From Echinicola shivajiensis (GTDB lineage: Bacteria > Bacteroidota > Bacteroidia > Cytophagales > Cyclobacteriaceae): a stretch of 64,000 nucleotides of DNA. Shown piece by piece: positions 53,319 to 62,446 of this stretch; the stretch's first letter is position 1; the number at the start of each line of letters is the position of its first letter. The notes under the pieces are model-generated. The model did no database searches and was not told the origin of the DNA. It saw only the letters and a program-made list of their open reading frames with translations. The stretch lies in the NCBI RefSeq assembly GCF_018642165.1, contig NZ_JAHHZM010000002.1:1-64000 (forward strand). The letters are read 5' to 3'. Made by a program: the position numbers and the translations under genes.

Positions 53319-54965
53319 TTATTTCCATATAGATTGAGCTTCATAGACTCCCAAATTGATAATCTCAATATTATTGCCCCAGAAGTGGAAGCCTTCAGTA
53401 TTGTCAGGACTGGCCTCTCGAGACATAGCAAAGGAAATCGCTCCATTATCAATAAAGACTTCAATACTGGTTCTATCAATATAGATATCTGCTGAAACTT
53501 CCATACTGGTTGGATCATCGGGAGAGTAAAATACCCCATTGATTTTATTGAAGTTCAAATCATAATCAATAATACGCTGTCCAAATAGATTCAGTCCAGC
53601 ACCTGTCGCATGGGAAAGTTTTATAGTGGTCTTTATCCTCAGCTCAGTCTTGTCGGAAAATTCTTTTAATAAATTATTGGCTTTTTCAGCATCCAGGTTT
53701 TGCTCCTCTTTTATAAGGCTGAACAATTGTTCTGATTCTGTGACTGGTTCACTAAACAGCCTAGGCCCCCTATTGGTATTGCGCAAACTAAGCTCGGTAG
53801 GCAATAGCATCATGCCATTAAAGGGCATTTCAGGATGACTTATTCTGCCCCATCCTATTTGCGCTCTTCTTCCATCCTCCATATTGGTATAGGTTTGGGC
53901 CGCGTAAATTGGCCCAAAAGTATAAAGGTGTTTTCCAGCTGTTGGTGTAAATTTTTTACCGTCAAAATCCCCGAGCATATAGGTGCCAGAAGCGCCGTAC
54001 ATTATCCATAATGTATTATTGGGATCACCATCTATGGGCAATTCAAATAATTCGGGACATTCCCAAAATCCAGTGGTGTGACTTTGGTATTTCCAGTCTT
54101 TTAGGTCATCCGAATTATAGATGGAATGGCCATCCCGTTCATTCAAGACCATCACCCAATGATCACCTGGTTCATACCAAAATACTTTTGGATCACGGGT
54201 ATCCTTACTGTTCCATATTTCTTTGGAATCGATGACTGGATTCCCTTCATATTTAGTAAAGGTTAGGCCTTTATCCAAGCTGTAGGCAATACATTGTACT
54301 TGTTTTTCTTGACTGTCCGCTGTATAGGCAGCGATTAAGGCTGGAGTATTGCCTTGGTTAAATCCTGCTGAATTTTGATAATCAATGATGGCTGATCCTG
54401 AGAACATGGTGCCTAGTTCATCTGGGGAAAGGGCTACAGGAAGTTCTTTCCAGTGGATAAGGTCTTTGCTGACAGCATGGCCCCAATGCATATTTCCCCA
54501 TTCTCTTTCGTATGGATTATGTTGGTAATAGAGGTGGTATTCGCCTTCATAGTACACTAGTCCGTTGGGGTCGTTTATCCAGCCTCTCTTTGTGGTGAAG
54601 TGAAATTGAGGCCTGTTTTTTTCATGGTAAATATTCTCAAACCCATGAATGTTATCGTCCTGATAAATCTTGGAAAGCCCTTCGTCACTGCCCTCATAAT
54701 TTATAGTTATTGTTTTGCCTTGAAGGTCTGAAACATCCTTGAAAACCCAATAATCAGGTTGGTCTGTGGCTAATCGAACCTTGACTGATAGGTCTTTGAT
54801 TCCTTCTGTTTTAAAGATCATTGTGTGCCTGTCTTCCTGATGTGATATTGGAATGTTTAGGTACTTCTTGTTGATCTTGATTTCAATTTCTCCCGCCAAT
54901 AGGGTGAAAATTGAACAGAAATACAATATTGGTACAAGTAGCTTTCTTGAGTTAATTACTTTCAT
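53319..54965 (-). CDS. GH32 fructan hydrolase with N-terminal accessory domain
   Basis: The 548-residue enzyme has a signal peptide (core YFCSIFTLLAG), then an extra N-terminal domain of about 85 residues (25-110) like that of some Bacteroides GH32 enzymes, then the GH32 propeller with nucleophile D132 (WINDPNG), D258 (RDPK) and acid/base E302 (WECPE), and the C-terminal sandwich. It lacks a lipobox cysteine, so it is likely periplasmic or secreted, unlike its neighbour. The two probably split surface and periplasmic cleavage of fructan. Both catalytic sets are complete. Confidence 0.94.
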   Translation of the reverse strand: MKVINSRKLLVPILYFCSIFTLLAGEIEIKINKKYLNIPISHQEDRHTMIFKTEGIKDLSVKVRLATDQPDYWVFKDVSDLQGKTITINYEGSDEGLSKIYQDDNIHGFENIYHEKNRPQFHFTTKRGWINDPNGLVYYEGEYHLYYQHNPYEREWGNMHWGHAVSKDLIHWKELPVALSPDELGTMFSGSAIIDYQNSAGFNQGNTPALIAAYTADSQEKQVQCIAYSLDKGLTFTKYEGNPVIDSKEIWNSKDTRDPKVFWYEPGDHWVMVLNERDGHSIYNSDDLKDWKYQSHTTGFWECPELFELPIDGDPNNTLWIMYGASGTYMLGDFDGKKFTPTAGKHLYTFGPIYAAQTYTNMEDGRRAQIGWGRISHPEMPFNGMMLLPTELSLRNTNRGPRLFSEPVTESEQLFSLIKEEQNLDAEKANNLLKEFSDKTELRIKTTIKLSHATGAGLNLFGQRIIDYDLNFNKINGVFYSPDDPTSMEVSADIYIDRTSIEVFIDNGAISFAMSREASPDNTEGFHFWGNNIEIINLGVYEAQSIWK

Positions 54966-55047
54966 TTTTGAACTTAGGTTATTTTGTTTATTAGGTATAA
55001 TTAGGTTTGATTTTTTATTTGGGATAACTCAAGAAAAACTACTGTTA

Positions 55048-56739
55048 TTAAATGGATTGTCTTTCGGAGAGGTCCAGTTTGATTGTGTTGTTTTCTGGAG
55101 TAATCCTATAAATGATATCACTATTGGGAACTGAGAATTGCCCTTGCAATGCCTTTAAACTATACTTTTTGTCTTGGAACTCTGATTTAATTACTTCTTT
55201 TTGAATAGATTTAAAAGGTAGCTCAGCTGCATTAATCGGTGCAGTAAGGTCCAAGAACCAAGTGTCGATTTTGGAGTTTTCTAGAGTTATCGTTATTTCG
55301 CTTTCAGTGATTTTCATTTTCATGATCCCATTACCATCATTTAAAGGCCATGAAATGTGTAATTCACCCTTTTGAGGACTATTTACCTCAGGTGTTCCTC
55401 CTTTTAGTGCGGTGATCTGCCCGTCTATTTTGGTGTTGAACCTTAGGCCGGCGAATTCTTCCTTTGTACTCCAAAGGTATCCATCCACGATAGGTTGGGT
55501 GAAGAACAAAGCCTTATTGGTTTCCAGTTTTTTATTTAAGTACGGAGAGGGAATGTTTTCATCGAACAAATGAATATCCCTAAATCTGAGGCTTCCCTCA
55601 TCCCATAATAAATTCAAGCGGTAAAAGCGGCTGTTAAACCAAACAGTCTTCAAATTACTGTCTCCCAGATCTTCAGTTACAGTGACAGAAGTGGCTGGTG
55701 TGATTTTGTAGTTTTTCTTAAACCAGTTTCCTGATTCTTTCAGGGTTTCTACTTTTACTTTTCCCTCATCCCTTAGTTTAGCGATAAGCGGCATTTGAAT
55801 TTCAAAGCCATCTTTCATACCATCCCAGGTAAAAGAATTTTCCTGTCCTGCTTGGGTATAGGCAAATTCCATGGCTTCTCCCTCAATGAACTCTTTGAAG
55901 TACCAATCTACCCATGCTTTGTTTCCCCCTGCATCTTTATAAACAGGTTCTAAAGTGATTACTCCTTGTCTTTCAGATTGTAATCCAGTATCATATTGTC
56001 TTACAGGGTCACTTCCCAGCATCCTAAATACAGGTACAGGAATCTGGTTTTCTTCATTTTGGGCAGGCATAAATGAATTTAACTTACTAGGATAGTAAGC
56101 TTGGTTCCAGTAACCTCCCCAAAGGGTATATCCATCCGTTCCAAATTGATCCTTACAGTTCGCAGAGGCCATAATATGGTACTTTTCATAAAGGTAATTA
56201 AGGGTGTGTGTGTCAATAAACCACGAGGCTATTGATTTTGGATAATACCCATATATTTCCTTAAAATCTTCCATATAGACATCTACTAACTTTTCACGTT
56301 CTTGAGGGGTATAACCTGTAGAAAAACCAACATCAGGATGCCAGTCCCATGGAAAACGGCCTCTCCATTTTAACCCGGCTTTTTCCACCAGGGGTTGAGG
56401 TATTTCCCACCAAGCTCCAATTTCAAAGGATTTCTTGGGAAGTTCTTTTAGTAGTTCCTGATATTTCTTATCCATTAATGCATCATATTGAAGTAAAAAT
56501 GTCCCTTTCAGCTCATACTTTTTCATGCTTTCAATCTGCTTTACTACAGTTTGGTAAAGCACATCGTTTGTGATTTTTTCATCCCGTGGTTCTATTTGTC
56601 GAATAAAATTCACGATGTTAATGATTTTTGGACTTGACTTAGGTGCTTCATGTTTTTTCTTTTCTGCAGACCTGTTGCAGGATAGAATAATGATGCTCCA
56701 AAAAATAAGATTTAATAGGTAAATGGGTATTATTTTCAT
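55048..56739 (-). CDS. Lipoprotein of the fructan locus, possibly DUF3863/DUF3864-type
   Basis: The 563-residue protein has a lipobox near residue 21 (WSIIILSC). The N-terminal half has features of a TIM-like or deacetylase-type barrel: QIESMKKYELKGTFLLQYDA, SKSFEIGAWWEIP-type strands, WHPDVGFSTGYTP, and YYPKSIASWFIDTHTLNYLY. The C-terminal half (about 340-560) is beta-rich. From memory this resembles proteins annotated DUF3863/DUF3864 in Bacteroides; I cannot give an activity. It sits between SusD and the GH32 genes, so it may remove side groups from, or bind, the glycan. Confidence 0.6.
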   Translation of the reverse strand: MKIIPIYLLNLIFWSIIILSCNRSAEKKKHEAPKSSPKIINIVNFIRQIEPRDEKITNDVLYQTVVKQIESMKKYELKGTFLLQYDALMDKKYQELLKELPKKSFEIGAWWEIPQPLVEKAGLKWRGRFPWDWHPDVGFSTGYTPQEREKLVDVYMEDFKEIYGYYPKSIASWFIDTHTLNYLYEKYHIMASANCKDQFGTDGYTLWGGYWNQAYYPSKLNSFMPAQNEENQIPVPVFRMLGSDPVRQYDTGLQSERQGVITLEPVYKDAGGNKAWVDWYFKEFIEGEAMEFAYTQAGQENSFTWDGMKDGFEIQMPLIAKLRDEGKVKVETLKESGNWFKKNYKITPATSVTVTEDLGDSNLKTVWFNSRFYRLNLLWDEGSLRFRDIHLFDENIPSPYLNKKLETNKALFFTQPIVDGYLWSTKEEFAGLRFNTKIDGQITALKGGTPEVNSPQKGELHISWPLNDGNGIMKMKITESEITITLENSKIDTWFLDLTAPINAAELPFKSIQKEVIKSEFQDKKYSLKALQGQFSVPNSDIIYRITPENNTIKLDLSERQSI

Positions 56740-56853
56740 TGATAAATCGAATTAGCTTAAATTTTGTTAAACTTTGTGATTTTTTATCGATTATGAAAAC
56801 AATGCTATTAAAATAATTTTTTGGAGCATCAGAATCACTAATTTAAATAAGGC

Positions 56854-58605
56854 CTAGTAGCCTGGGTTTTGCTTATAAAGTCCTCCTGTAAAGTCAATCT
56901 CTCTTTGTGGAATAGGATAATATTCATCTCTGCCAGCTGTGAATTCAGCACTGGACAAGAAATCCCTTTTGGTTTTTTCTTCTGCCAAGTAATCATTCAG
57001 AACTTCCTCAGCTTCACCCCATCTTACTAAATCAAAAAACCTGTCGCCCTCCATGGCAAATTCCAGTCGTCTTTCAAATTTCAGTGCCTTCCAAGCATAT
57101 TCTTTACTGGGGAAGGATGTATAAAGCCCAATATTATAGATGTCCTGCGCCCCTGCATTTAGAGGTCTCTCTGTGCTTGATGCTGCTCTTGCTCTTACTT
57201 CATTAATAAGTGGAAGGGCTTCATTCCATCTATCCAATTGTATCAATGCTTCGGCTTTCCAAAGCAATACATCGGCATAACGGATGAAATCTATGTTTTT
57301 TGATGTGCCGATGAATGGTCCTTCTTTTTTGTAGCATGAACAATCAGGTGCCTGCTGTTCCTTCATATTCCCAAAGTATCCATATACACCAGGATCCCTT
57401 GCCCAACTGAAATTATAGACCATATCACCACTGGCATTAACAGTGTTTCTATATTTAAAAGGTCTTCCAGGTATACCTACAGTATGATCCAGTCTTGGGT
57501 CTATAGTAAGTCCCGGAGTAGGAGGGGTCGTTCCATCAGGCATTAGATTGGTGAAAATGTCCTCATTATTGAAATCGTCCAATAAGGGAAGACCATTTGC
57601 GTCAGTTTTGAAGGCATTGACCATATTCTGGCTGGCAAGGTGGAATCCGCAGCAGCCGTAAAGACCAGTACCATGTGGCGAATTTAGTCCGGTTACATAG
57701 CTTAACCTACCAACTGTTGTTCCATCATTAATTGAAAATTGGACTGCCCAAATTGATTCCGGCCCATTATCGAATCCATCAAGGAAGTTATTTCCAAAAT
57801 CATCTTCCAAACTCCCAGTAACTTCATCAGCATATTGGATTACTTCCTGTAACCTCGATTGGTTGATGTTGATTACTTGGTTTTGATCATCCTGCTCATA
57901 AGCTTGGTATAACCTAACCTTGGCGAGATAGGCCGCAGCTGCATTTTTATCTGCCCTACCTACTTCCTCTTGGGATTGGGGCAGGTTGTTATAGGCAAAA
58001 AGAAAATCATCCGCGATCTTATTCCAAAGTTCGTCATTGGGAATATCATTGGTTACCTGTGCAATTTCTTCTTGACTTAATTCTTCAGTGATATAAGGGA
58101 TATTCTTGAACAATTTTTTAAGCATAAAGTGAGAGTGTGCTCTCAAGAACCTTAACTCAGCAAGCCTAATCGTCTTATTATCATAATCACTATCAGGAAT
58201 TTCATTGATGACTTGTAGAGCGAAGTTGGCCCTTGAAATGGCCTTGTAGTAATTCGTCCATGTTCTTGGAGCCATAAAGTCCCCTTGGTCAGGAATTGTT
58301 AAGTTGTATTGTTCATATCGGTCAATTTCCCCAACATCACTACGTCCACCGCCACCTTTGTAGGCATCATCTGAACGTACACTTCCAAAGACCCACATAT
58401 GTGTAAGTGGTCCGACCATTTCATCATTGCCTATTCCGGCATAGGCTGCAATCACCAAGCCCTCAGCATTTTCAGGAGTGGCTACGTTATCACTTGAAAG
58501 CACACCTGTTGGCTCATATTCCAAGAAGTCCTCTGAACAGGAAATCAAGGAAAATCCTATAAGAACAGCTGCGATATAATTTTTATAATTTTTCATGATT
58601 TCCAA
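56854..58605 (-). CDS. SusD/RagB-like glycan-binding lipoprotein
   Basis: The 583-residue surface lipoprotein has a lipobox (GFSLISC, Cys23) and the N-terminal SEDFLEYEPTG typical of SusD. The TPR-type helices and the C-terminal RagB/SusD domain include WKALKFERRLEFAMEGDRFFDLVRWG (about 515-540, quoted in part here) and the ending YPIPQREIDFTGGLYKQNPGY, whose last residues match the family. It caps SusC and captures oligosaccharide. The gene starts 2 bases after susC stops; both are in the fructan operon. Confidence 0.95.
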   Translation of the reverse strand: MEIMKNYKNYIAAVLIGFSLISCSEDFLEYEPTGVLSSDNVATPENAEGLVIAAYAGIGNDEMVGPLTHMWVFGSVRSDDAYKGGGGRSDVGEIDRYEQYNLTIPDQGDFMAPRTWTNYYKAISRANFALQVINEIPDSDYDNKTIRLAELRFLRAHSHFMLKKLFKNIPYITEELSQEEIAQVTNDIPNDELWNKIADDFLFAYNNLPQSQEEVGRADKNAAAAYLAKVRLYQAYEQDDQNQVININQSRLQEVIQYADEVTGSLEDDFGNNFLDGFDNGPESIWAVQFSINDGTTVGRLSYVTGLNSPHGTGLYGCCGFHLASQNMVNAFKTDANGLPLLDDFNNEDIFTNLMPDGTTPPTPGLTIDPRLDHTVGIPGRPFKYRNTVNASGDMVYNFSWARDPGVYGYFGNMKEQQAPDCSCYKKEGPFIGTSKNIDFIRYADVLLWKAEALIQLDRWNEALPLINEVRARAASSTERPLNAGAQDIYNIGLYTSFPSKEYAWKALKFERRLEFAMEGDRFFDLVRWGEAEEVLNDYLAEEKTKRDFLSSAEFTAGRDEYYPIPQREIDFTGGLYKQNPGY

Positions 58606-58607
58606 TT

Positions 58608-61600
58608 TTAGAAGTTTACATTAAGTCCTAGTGAAAGCGTAGTAGGTACTGGGATTCGGTTTGCATCTGTACGCTCTGGATCTGAGCCGATATAGCCACT
58701 AGGTGTAAAATACAATAGGTTCTCACCTTGGAAATAAACCCTCAGCCTAGACATTCCAGCCCACTTGTTGATGATGGATTCAGGTAAGGAGTAACCAATT
58801 TGAAGGTTTCTTATTTTGAAATACGAATTGTTTCTGAATAAATAATCAGAGGTTCTCTGGTCATTAAATGCCAAGGATAAAGAAGGAATATCTGTATTGG
58901 TATTTTCTGGAGTCCAAGCGTTCAATACCCCTAAACCTGCATTCTCACGTCCTTGAACAAAGTTGTTCCAGAAGATATATGGATCCTGTCCGATCCTTCC
59001 TGTAACACCTGAACCAAAGATACTGAAGTCGAAATTTTTATACGCAAGATCAATTCCTACACCATATTCCAAGGCAGGTAATGTGGTGCCAATAAAGTCT
59101 CTGTCATCTGAATCTATTACTCCATCATTATTGATGTCTTTAAACTTCAAACCTCCAGGTCTGGCGCCTACTTGGTCAGGGCTATTGTCCACATCTTCCT
59201 GACTTTGGAAAAGCCCATCATATTGGTATCCGAATATTGAAAATTGGGAATGACCAATGATCGAGTTTTCTGCCGTACCAGGGAATGCCGCTCTTACCTC
59301 TTCAGGCAAGAAGGTAATCTCGTCGGCAAATGCACCAAAATTGGTGTTGATAGTGAATGTCATTCCATTATCAAAGTCTTTGGCATAGTTCAGGGCAAGC
59401 TCCCAACCATTGGTTTTGGTCGTAGCCCCGTTCAATACTCTCTGTTGGCCCTCGCCGATTACTGAGGCGATTGGCGGGGTGGTCAGGATATCACTGGTTT
59501 CCCTAGTGAAATAATCAAAGGAACCGTTGATGGCATAATTGAATAAACTGAAATCCAATCCAAAGTTCCATTCCTTGGTAGTTTCCCATTTCAAATCGGG
59601 GTTTTCAGCTTGTATGGAAACAAATCCTGAAGGAAGGTTTCCTGTATCATTTCCATTGATATCATAAGCTGTACCTACATTATAGTAGATTTCAAAAAAG
59701 CCACCGATATACTGTGCTTGGTTGGGACCATACCTGGACTCATAAAGTCCGAATCTAGCCAAGTCCCCAATTTCCTGGTTACCCACTTCCCCGTAACCAA
59801 CCCTTAATTTCAAATCAGATATAGTTGGGTTATCTTTAAGGAATTCTTCATTGCTTATTCTCCATCCAACGGTGGCAGCTGGGAATACACCATATCGATT
59901 ATTACTACCAAACCTGGATGAACCATCACGTCTTAAAGTGAAAGAAGCCAAGTAGCGGTCATCGTAGGCATAATTCAATTTGCCGAATTGGGATAACAAC
60001 CTATTGCCAGTGGATCTTCCATTTGAGGTTCTCGCTCCAGTAGCTGCATCCAGTACAAAGTAGGATTCTGTTTCAACTGCAAAACCATCCGCGGAGGCTA
60101 TTAAACTGTTGAAGTCATCTTTGATAGATTCTACGCCCAAAAGCGCCTCAAATCTGTGGGCACCCTTAGTAAGTTGATAGTTTAGGGTATTGGAAAATAC
60201 TAAACTGGTAAACTTATTGGTGTCCCAAATGAGCCTATTATTACTTCTTGTGATAAATCCATTGTTTACCCTTGGTTCGATATCTTTTTTCTGGAAATCA
60301 CTATAATCAAGTCCTAAGCTTGTTCTGAATTTCAGGTTTTCCAGAATGTTGATTTCGGCAAATACATTACCATAAAAATTGTTTTTACGGGTATTGTCCC
60401 ATCTGTTGATGTACTGCATCAACACTGGGTTGTTTCTGTCCGAATATCCTGCTCCCAAGGGACCAGCAAAATTACCATTGATATCGTAAACGGGGATAGT
60501 AGGTGCCATGTAGATGGCGAGACCAGGAGTAGGGGCGCTACCTACATCGGGACTGGCAAGTGTTTCATTTGAAGAGCTAAATTGGGTGTTGATTCCAAAC
60601 TTTACCACATCATCAAAGAGCCATGTATTGGCATTTACTCGGGCAGTGTTTCTTTCATAATTGGTGTATTTCAGCATCCCCGTGTTTTTATAATTGCCTA
60701 AGTTGATCATAAGGGATGATTTTTCAGAATTGGTAGCTACTGTCAATTCATTGTTGAAGGCCCAACCTGTCTCGTAGGTGGCATCTTGCCAATCGGTATC
60801 TCCTGCAGGAACAGTTTCGTCTCCTCCAACAAAAGGCTGGACTGTAACACTGTTCAGTACAGGATTGGTATAATCGCCATTCCAGTCAAAATTGTAAATT
60901 TCTCCATAACCACCAGCAGGATCAGCCCCGTCATTTACAGATGCGCGCCAGAGAACCTCTCCACGTTGTACGGCATTGAGCATATCATATCGTTGCGGCT
61001 TTTCAGAGAGTCTTGAAACATTGGAGTTAAAAGTCACACTAAATTTATCCCCTCCAAGACTTTTGTTTTTGGTAGTTACCACGATCACTCCGTTTGCGGC
61101 TCTGGATCCGTAAACGGAAGAGGCCGAGGCATCTTTTAAGACCTGAACCGATTCTATTGCCTCTGGGTTAAGGCTAGCAAAAACTTCCTGCCTTTTGGTG
61201 GGAACACCATCGATTACATAAAGGGGATCGTTGTTTCCTAAAGTGGATATACCGCGGATTAGGATTCTACTATTGGAACCAGATGGGTCACCCGATTTTT
61301 CTACATATAAACCTGGAACTCGGCCCTGTAAGGCCTGCATTGGGTTACCGGTACTCATGCTTTGTCCTTCTAAGGGAGCTAAGTCCACGGCCACAATCGC
61401 ACCTGTCATATCGGATTTTTTCTGGGAACTATATCCCACGACGACAACCTCTTCAAGATTAGAGATGTCTTGATTCAGTACCACATTTATAATACTTCTG
61501 TTACCGACTGTTTCCGATACCGATGCGTAACCGATAAAAGAGAAGACTAGTATTGCTTCGGGGCCTGCTGAGATGGAATAATTACCATCCAGATCAGTAA

Positions 61601-61757
61601 TGGCACCTTGTGTGGTGCCCTGTACTTGAACAGTCACGCCTGGGAGAGCATCTCCTGTGGACTGGTCGGTTACTTTGCCTGTAATTTCACTGGTTTGTGC
61701 CAGAAGAGGCAAAACAAGCACAAAGGCAAATAAGAGACTTAATACACTTGTTTTCAT
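58608..61757 (-). CDS. SusC/RagA-like TonB-dependent transporter
   Basis: The 1049-residue outer-membrane transporter has a signal peptide (MKTSVLSLLFAFVLVLPLLA), an N-terminal carboxypeptidase-regulatory-like domain (about 24-100: ITGKVTDQSTGDALPGVTVQ), a TonB-linked plug (LEEVVVVGYSSQKKSDMTGA at about 106, SRILIRGISTLGNNDPLYVI, EVLKD-type segments) and a 22-strand barrel ending in LGLNVNF. It pairs with the SusD downstream to import fructo-oligosaccharide with TonB energy. It lies downstream of the sensor gene and is probably the first structural gene of the operon. Confidence 0.96.
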   Translation of the reverse strand: MKTSVLSLLFAFVLVLPLLAQTSEITGKVTDQSTGDALPGVTVQVQGTTQGAITDLDGNYSISAGPEAILVFSFIGYASVSETVGNRSIINVVLNQDISNLEEVVVVGYSSQKKSDMTGAIVAVDLAPLEGQSMSTGNPMQALQGRVPGLYVEKSGDPSGSNSRILIRGISTLGNNDPLYVIDGVPTKRQEVFASLNPEAIESVQVLKDASASSVYGSRAANGVIVVTTKNKSLGGDKFSVTFNSNVSRLSEKPQRYDMLNAVQRGEVLWRASVNDGADPAGGYGEIYNFDWNGDYTNPVLNSVTVQPFVGGDETVPAGDTDWQDATYETGWAFNNELTVATNSEKSSLMINLGNYKNTGMLKYTNYERNTARVNANTWLFDDVVKFGINTQFSSSNETLASPDVGSAPTPGLAIYMAPTIPVYDINGNFAGPLGAGYSDRNNPVLMQYINRWDNTRKNNFYGNVFAEINILENLKFRTSLGLDYSDFQKKDIEPRVNNGFITRSNNRLIWDTNKFTSLVFSNTLNYQLTKGAHRFEALLGVESIKDDFNSLIASADGFAVETESYFVLDAATGARTSNGRSTGNRLLSQFGKLNYAYDDRYLASFTLRRDGSSRFGSNNRYGVFPAATVGWRISNEEFLKDNPTISDLKLRVGYGEVGNQEIGDLARFGLYESRYGPNQAQYIGGFFEIYYNVGTAYDINGNDTGNLPSGFVSIQAENPDLKWETTKEWNFGLDFSLFNYAINGSFDYFTRETSDILTTPPIASVIGEGQQRVLNGATTKTNGWELALNYAKDFDNGMTFTINTNFGAFADEITFLPEEVRAAFPGTAENSIIGHSQFSIFGYQYDGLFQSQEDVDNSPDQVGARPGGLKFKDINNDGVIDSDDRDFIGTTLPALEYGVGIDLAYKNFDFSIFGSGVTGRIGQDPYIFWNNFVQGRENAGLGVLNAWTPENTNTDIPSLSLAFNDQRTSDYLFRNNSYFKIRNLQIGYSLPESIINKWAGMSRLRVYFQGENLLYFTPSGYIGSDPERTDANRIPVPTTLSLGLNVNF

Positions 61758-61822
61758 AGGGTAAATGGGTTTTTCATTTTGTTATTTTAGTTATTGTTTT
61801 GGTTGGTAATTTTTAGCTTATT

Positions 61823-62245
61823 TCAAATAGGGATTCCTATAGTTCTATTTGTTTGTATGATCTTATTCAGACTTAATTTTTTGTATTTAGTGGGGACCGG
61901 CTGAATCCCAAGAATATAATTGGAGAGAATAAAAACATTTAGGATAACCAGCCCATCATTAAATTTCATGAAGAAAAAAGTTAAGAGACCAATGCCAGCA
62001 GAGTAAGCAATGGTTGTGGTATTTAAAAGTATCCCTGTCCAAAGAATCTGTGTTTTTATACCAGTTGAATTGGTTAAAATAACCTTTTCAAAGGTATCCC
62101 TGAACACAGCCAATGACGAAAAGAAAACCATATTGGATTTTACGGATACATAAGATGCTCCTTCTGAAATAATTATAGCTTCTATTCCGAATAAAAGATT
62201 ATTCGTTAGTGAAAGATTGAAATAATATAATGTTATTTTCTTCAT
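61823..62245 (-). CDS. Small hydrophobic hypothetical protein
   Basis: A 140-residue ORF between the sensor and susC. It has three to four hydrophobic stretches (near 15-35, 65-90, 90-110), suggesting an inner-membrane protein, and a basic C terminus. I recognise no family. The open length in AT-rich DNA and the ATG start are the only support, so it may be spurious or a decayed gene. Confidence 0.4.
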   Translation of the reverse strand: MKKITLYYFNLSLTNNLLFGIEAIIISEGASYVSVKSNMVFFSSLAVFRDTFEKVILTNSTGIKTQILWTGILLNTTTIAYSAGIGLLTFFFMKFNDGLVILNVFILSNYILGIQPVPTKYKKLSLNKIIQTNRTIGIPI

Positions 62246-62446
62246 GGCTTATTGTTAGTACTAAGCTATGAAGTGTGGTTGGGGTAAAGTTTTAATTCTG
62301 TTTCAAAAAATTATAATTTCAGATCAAAAGTTAGTGATAAAAGAAAAATGGCCCTTAAATGTTGATTTCAATCGGTTTCGGAGTTGTTTTTAGTGATTTT
62401 ATACTTTCAATTATGTGCTATATTTTCAAATTTGTTCCAAAATAAA

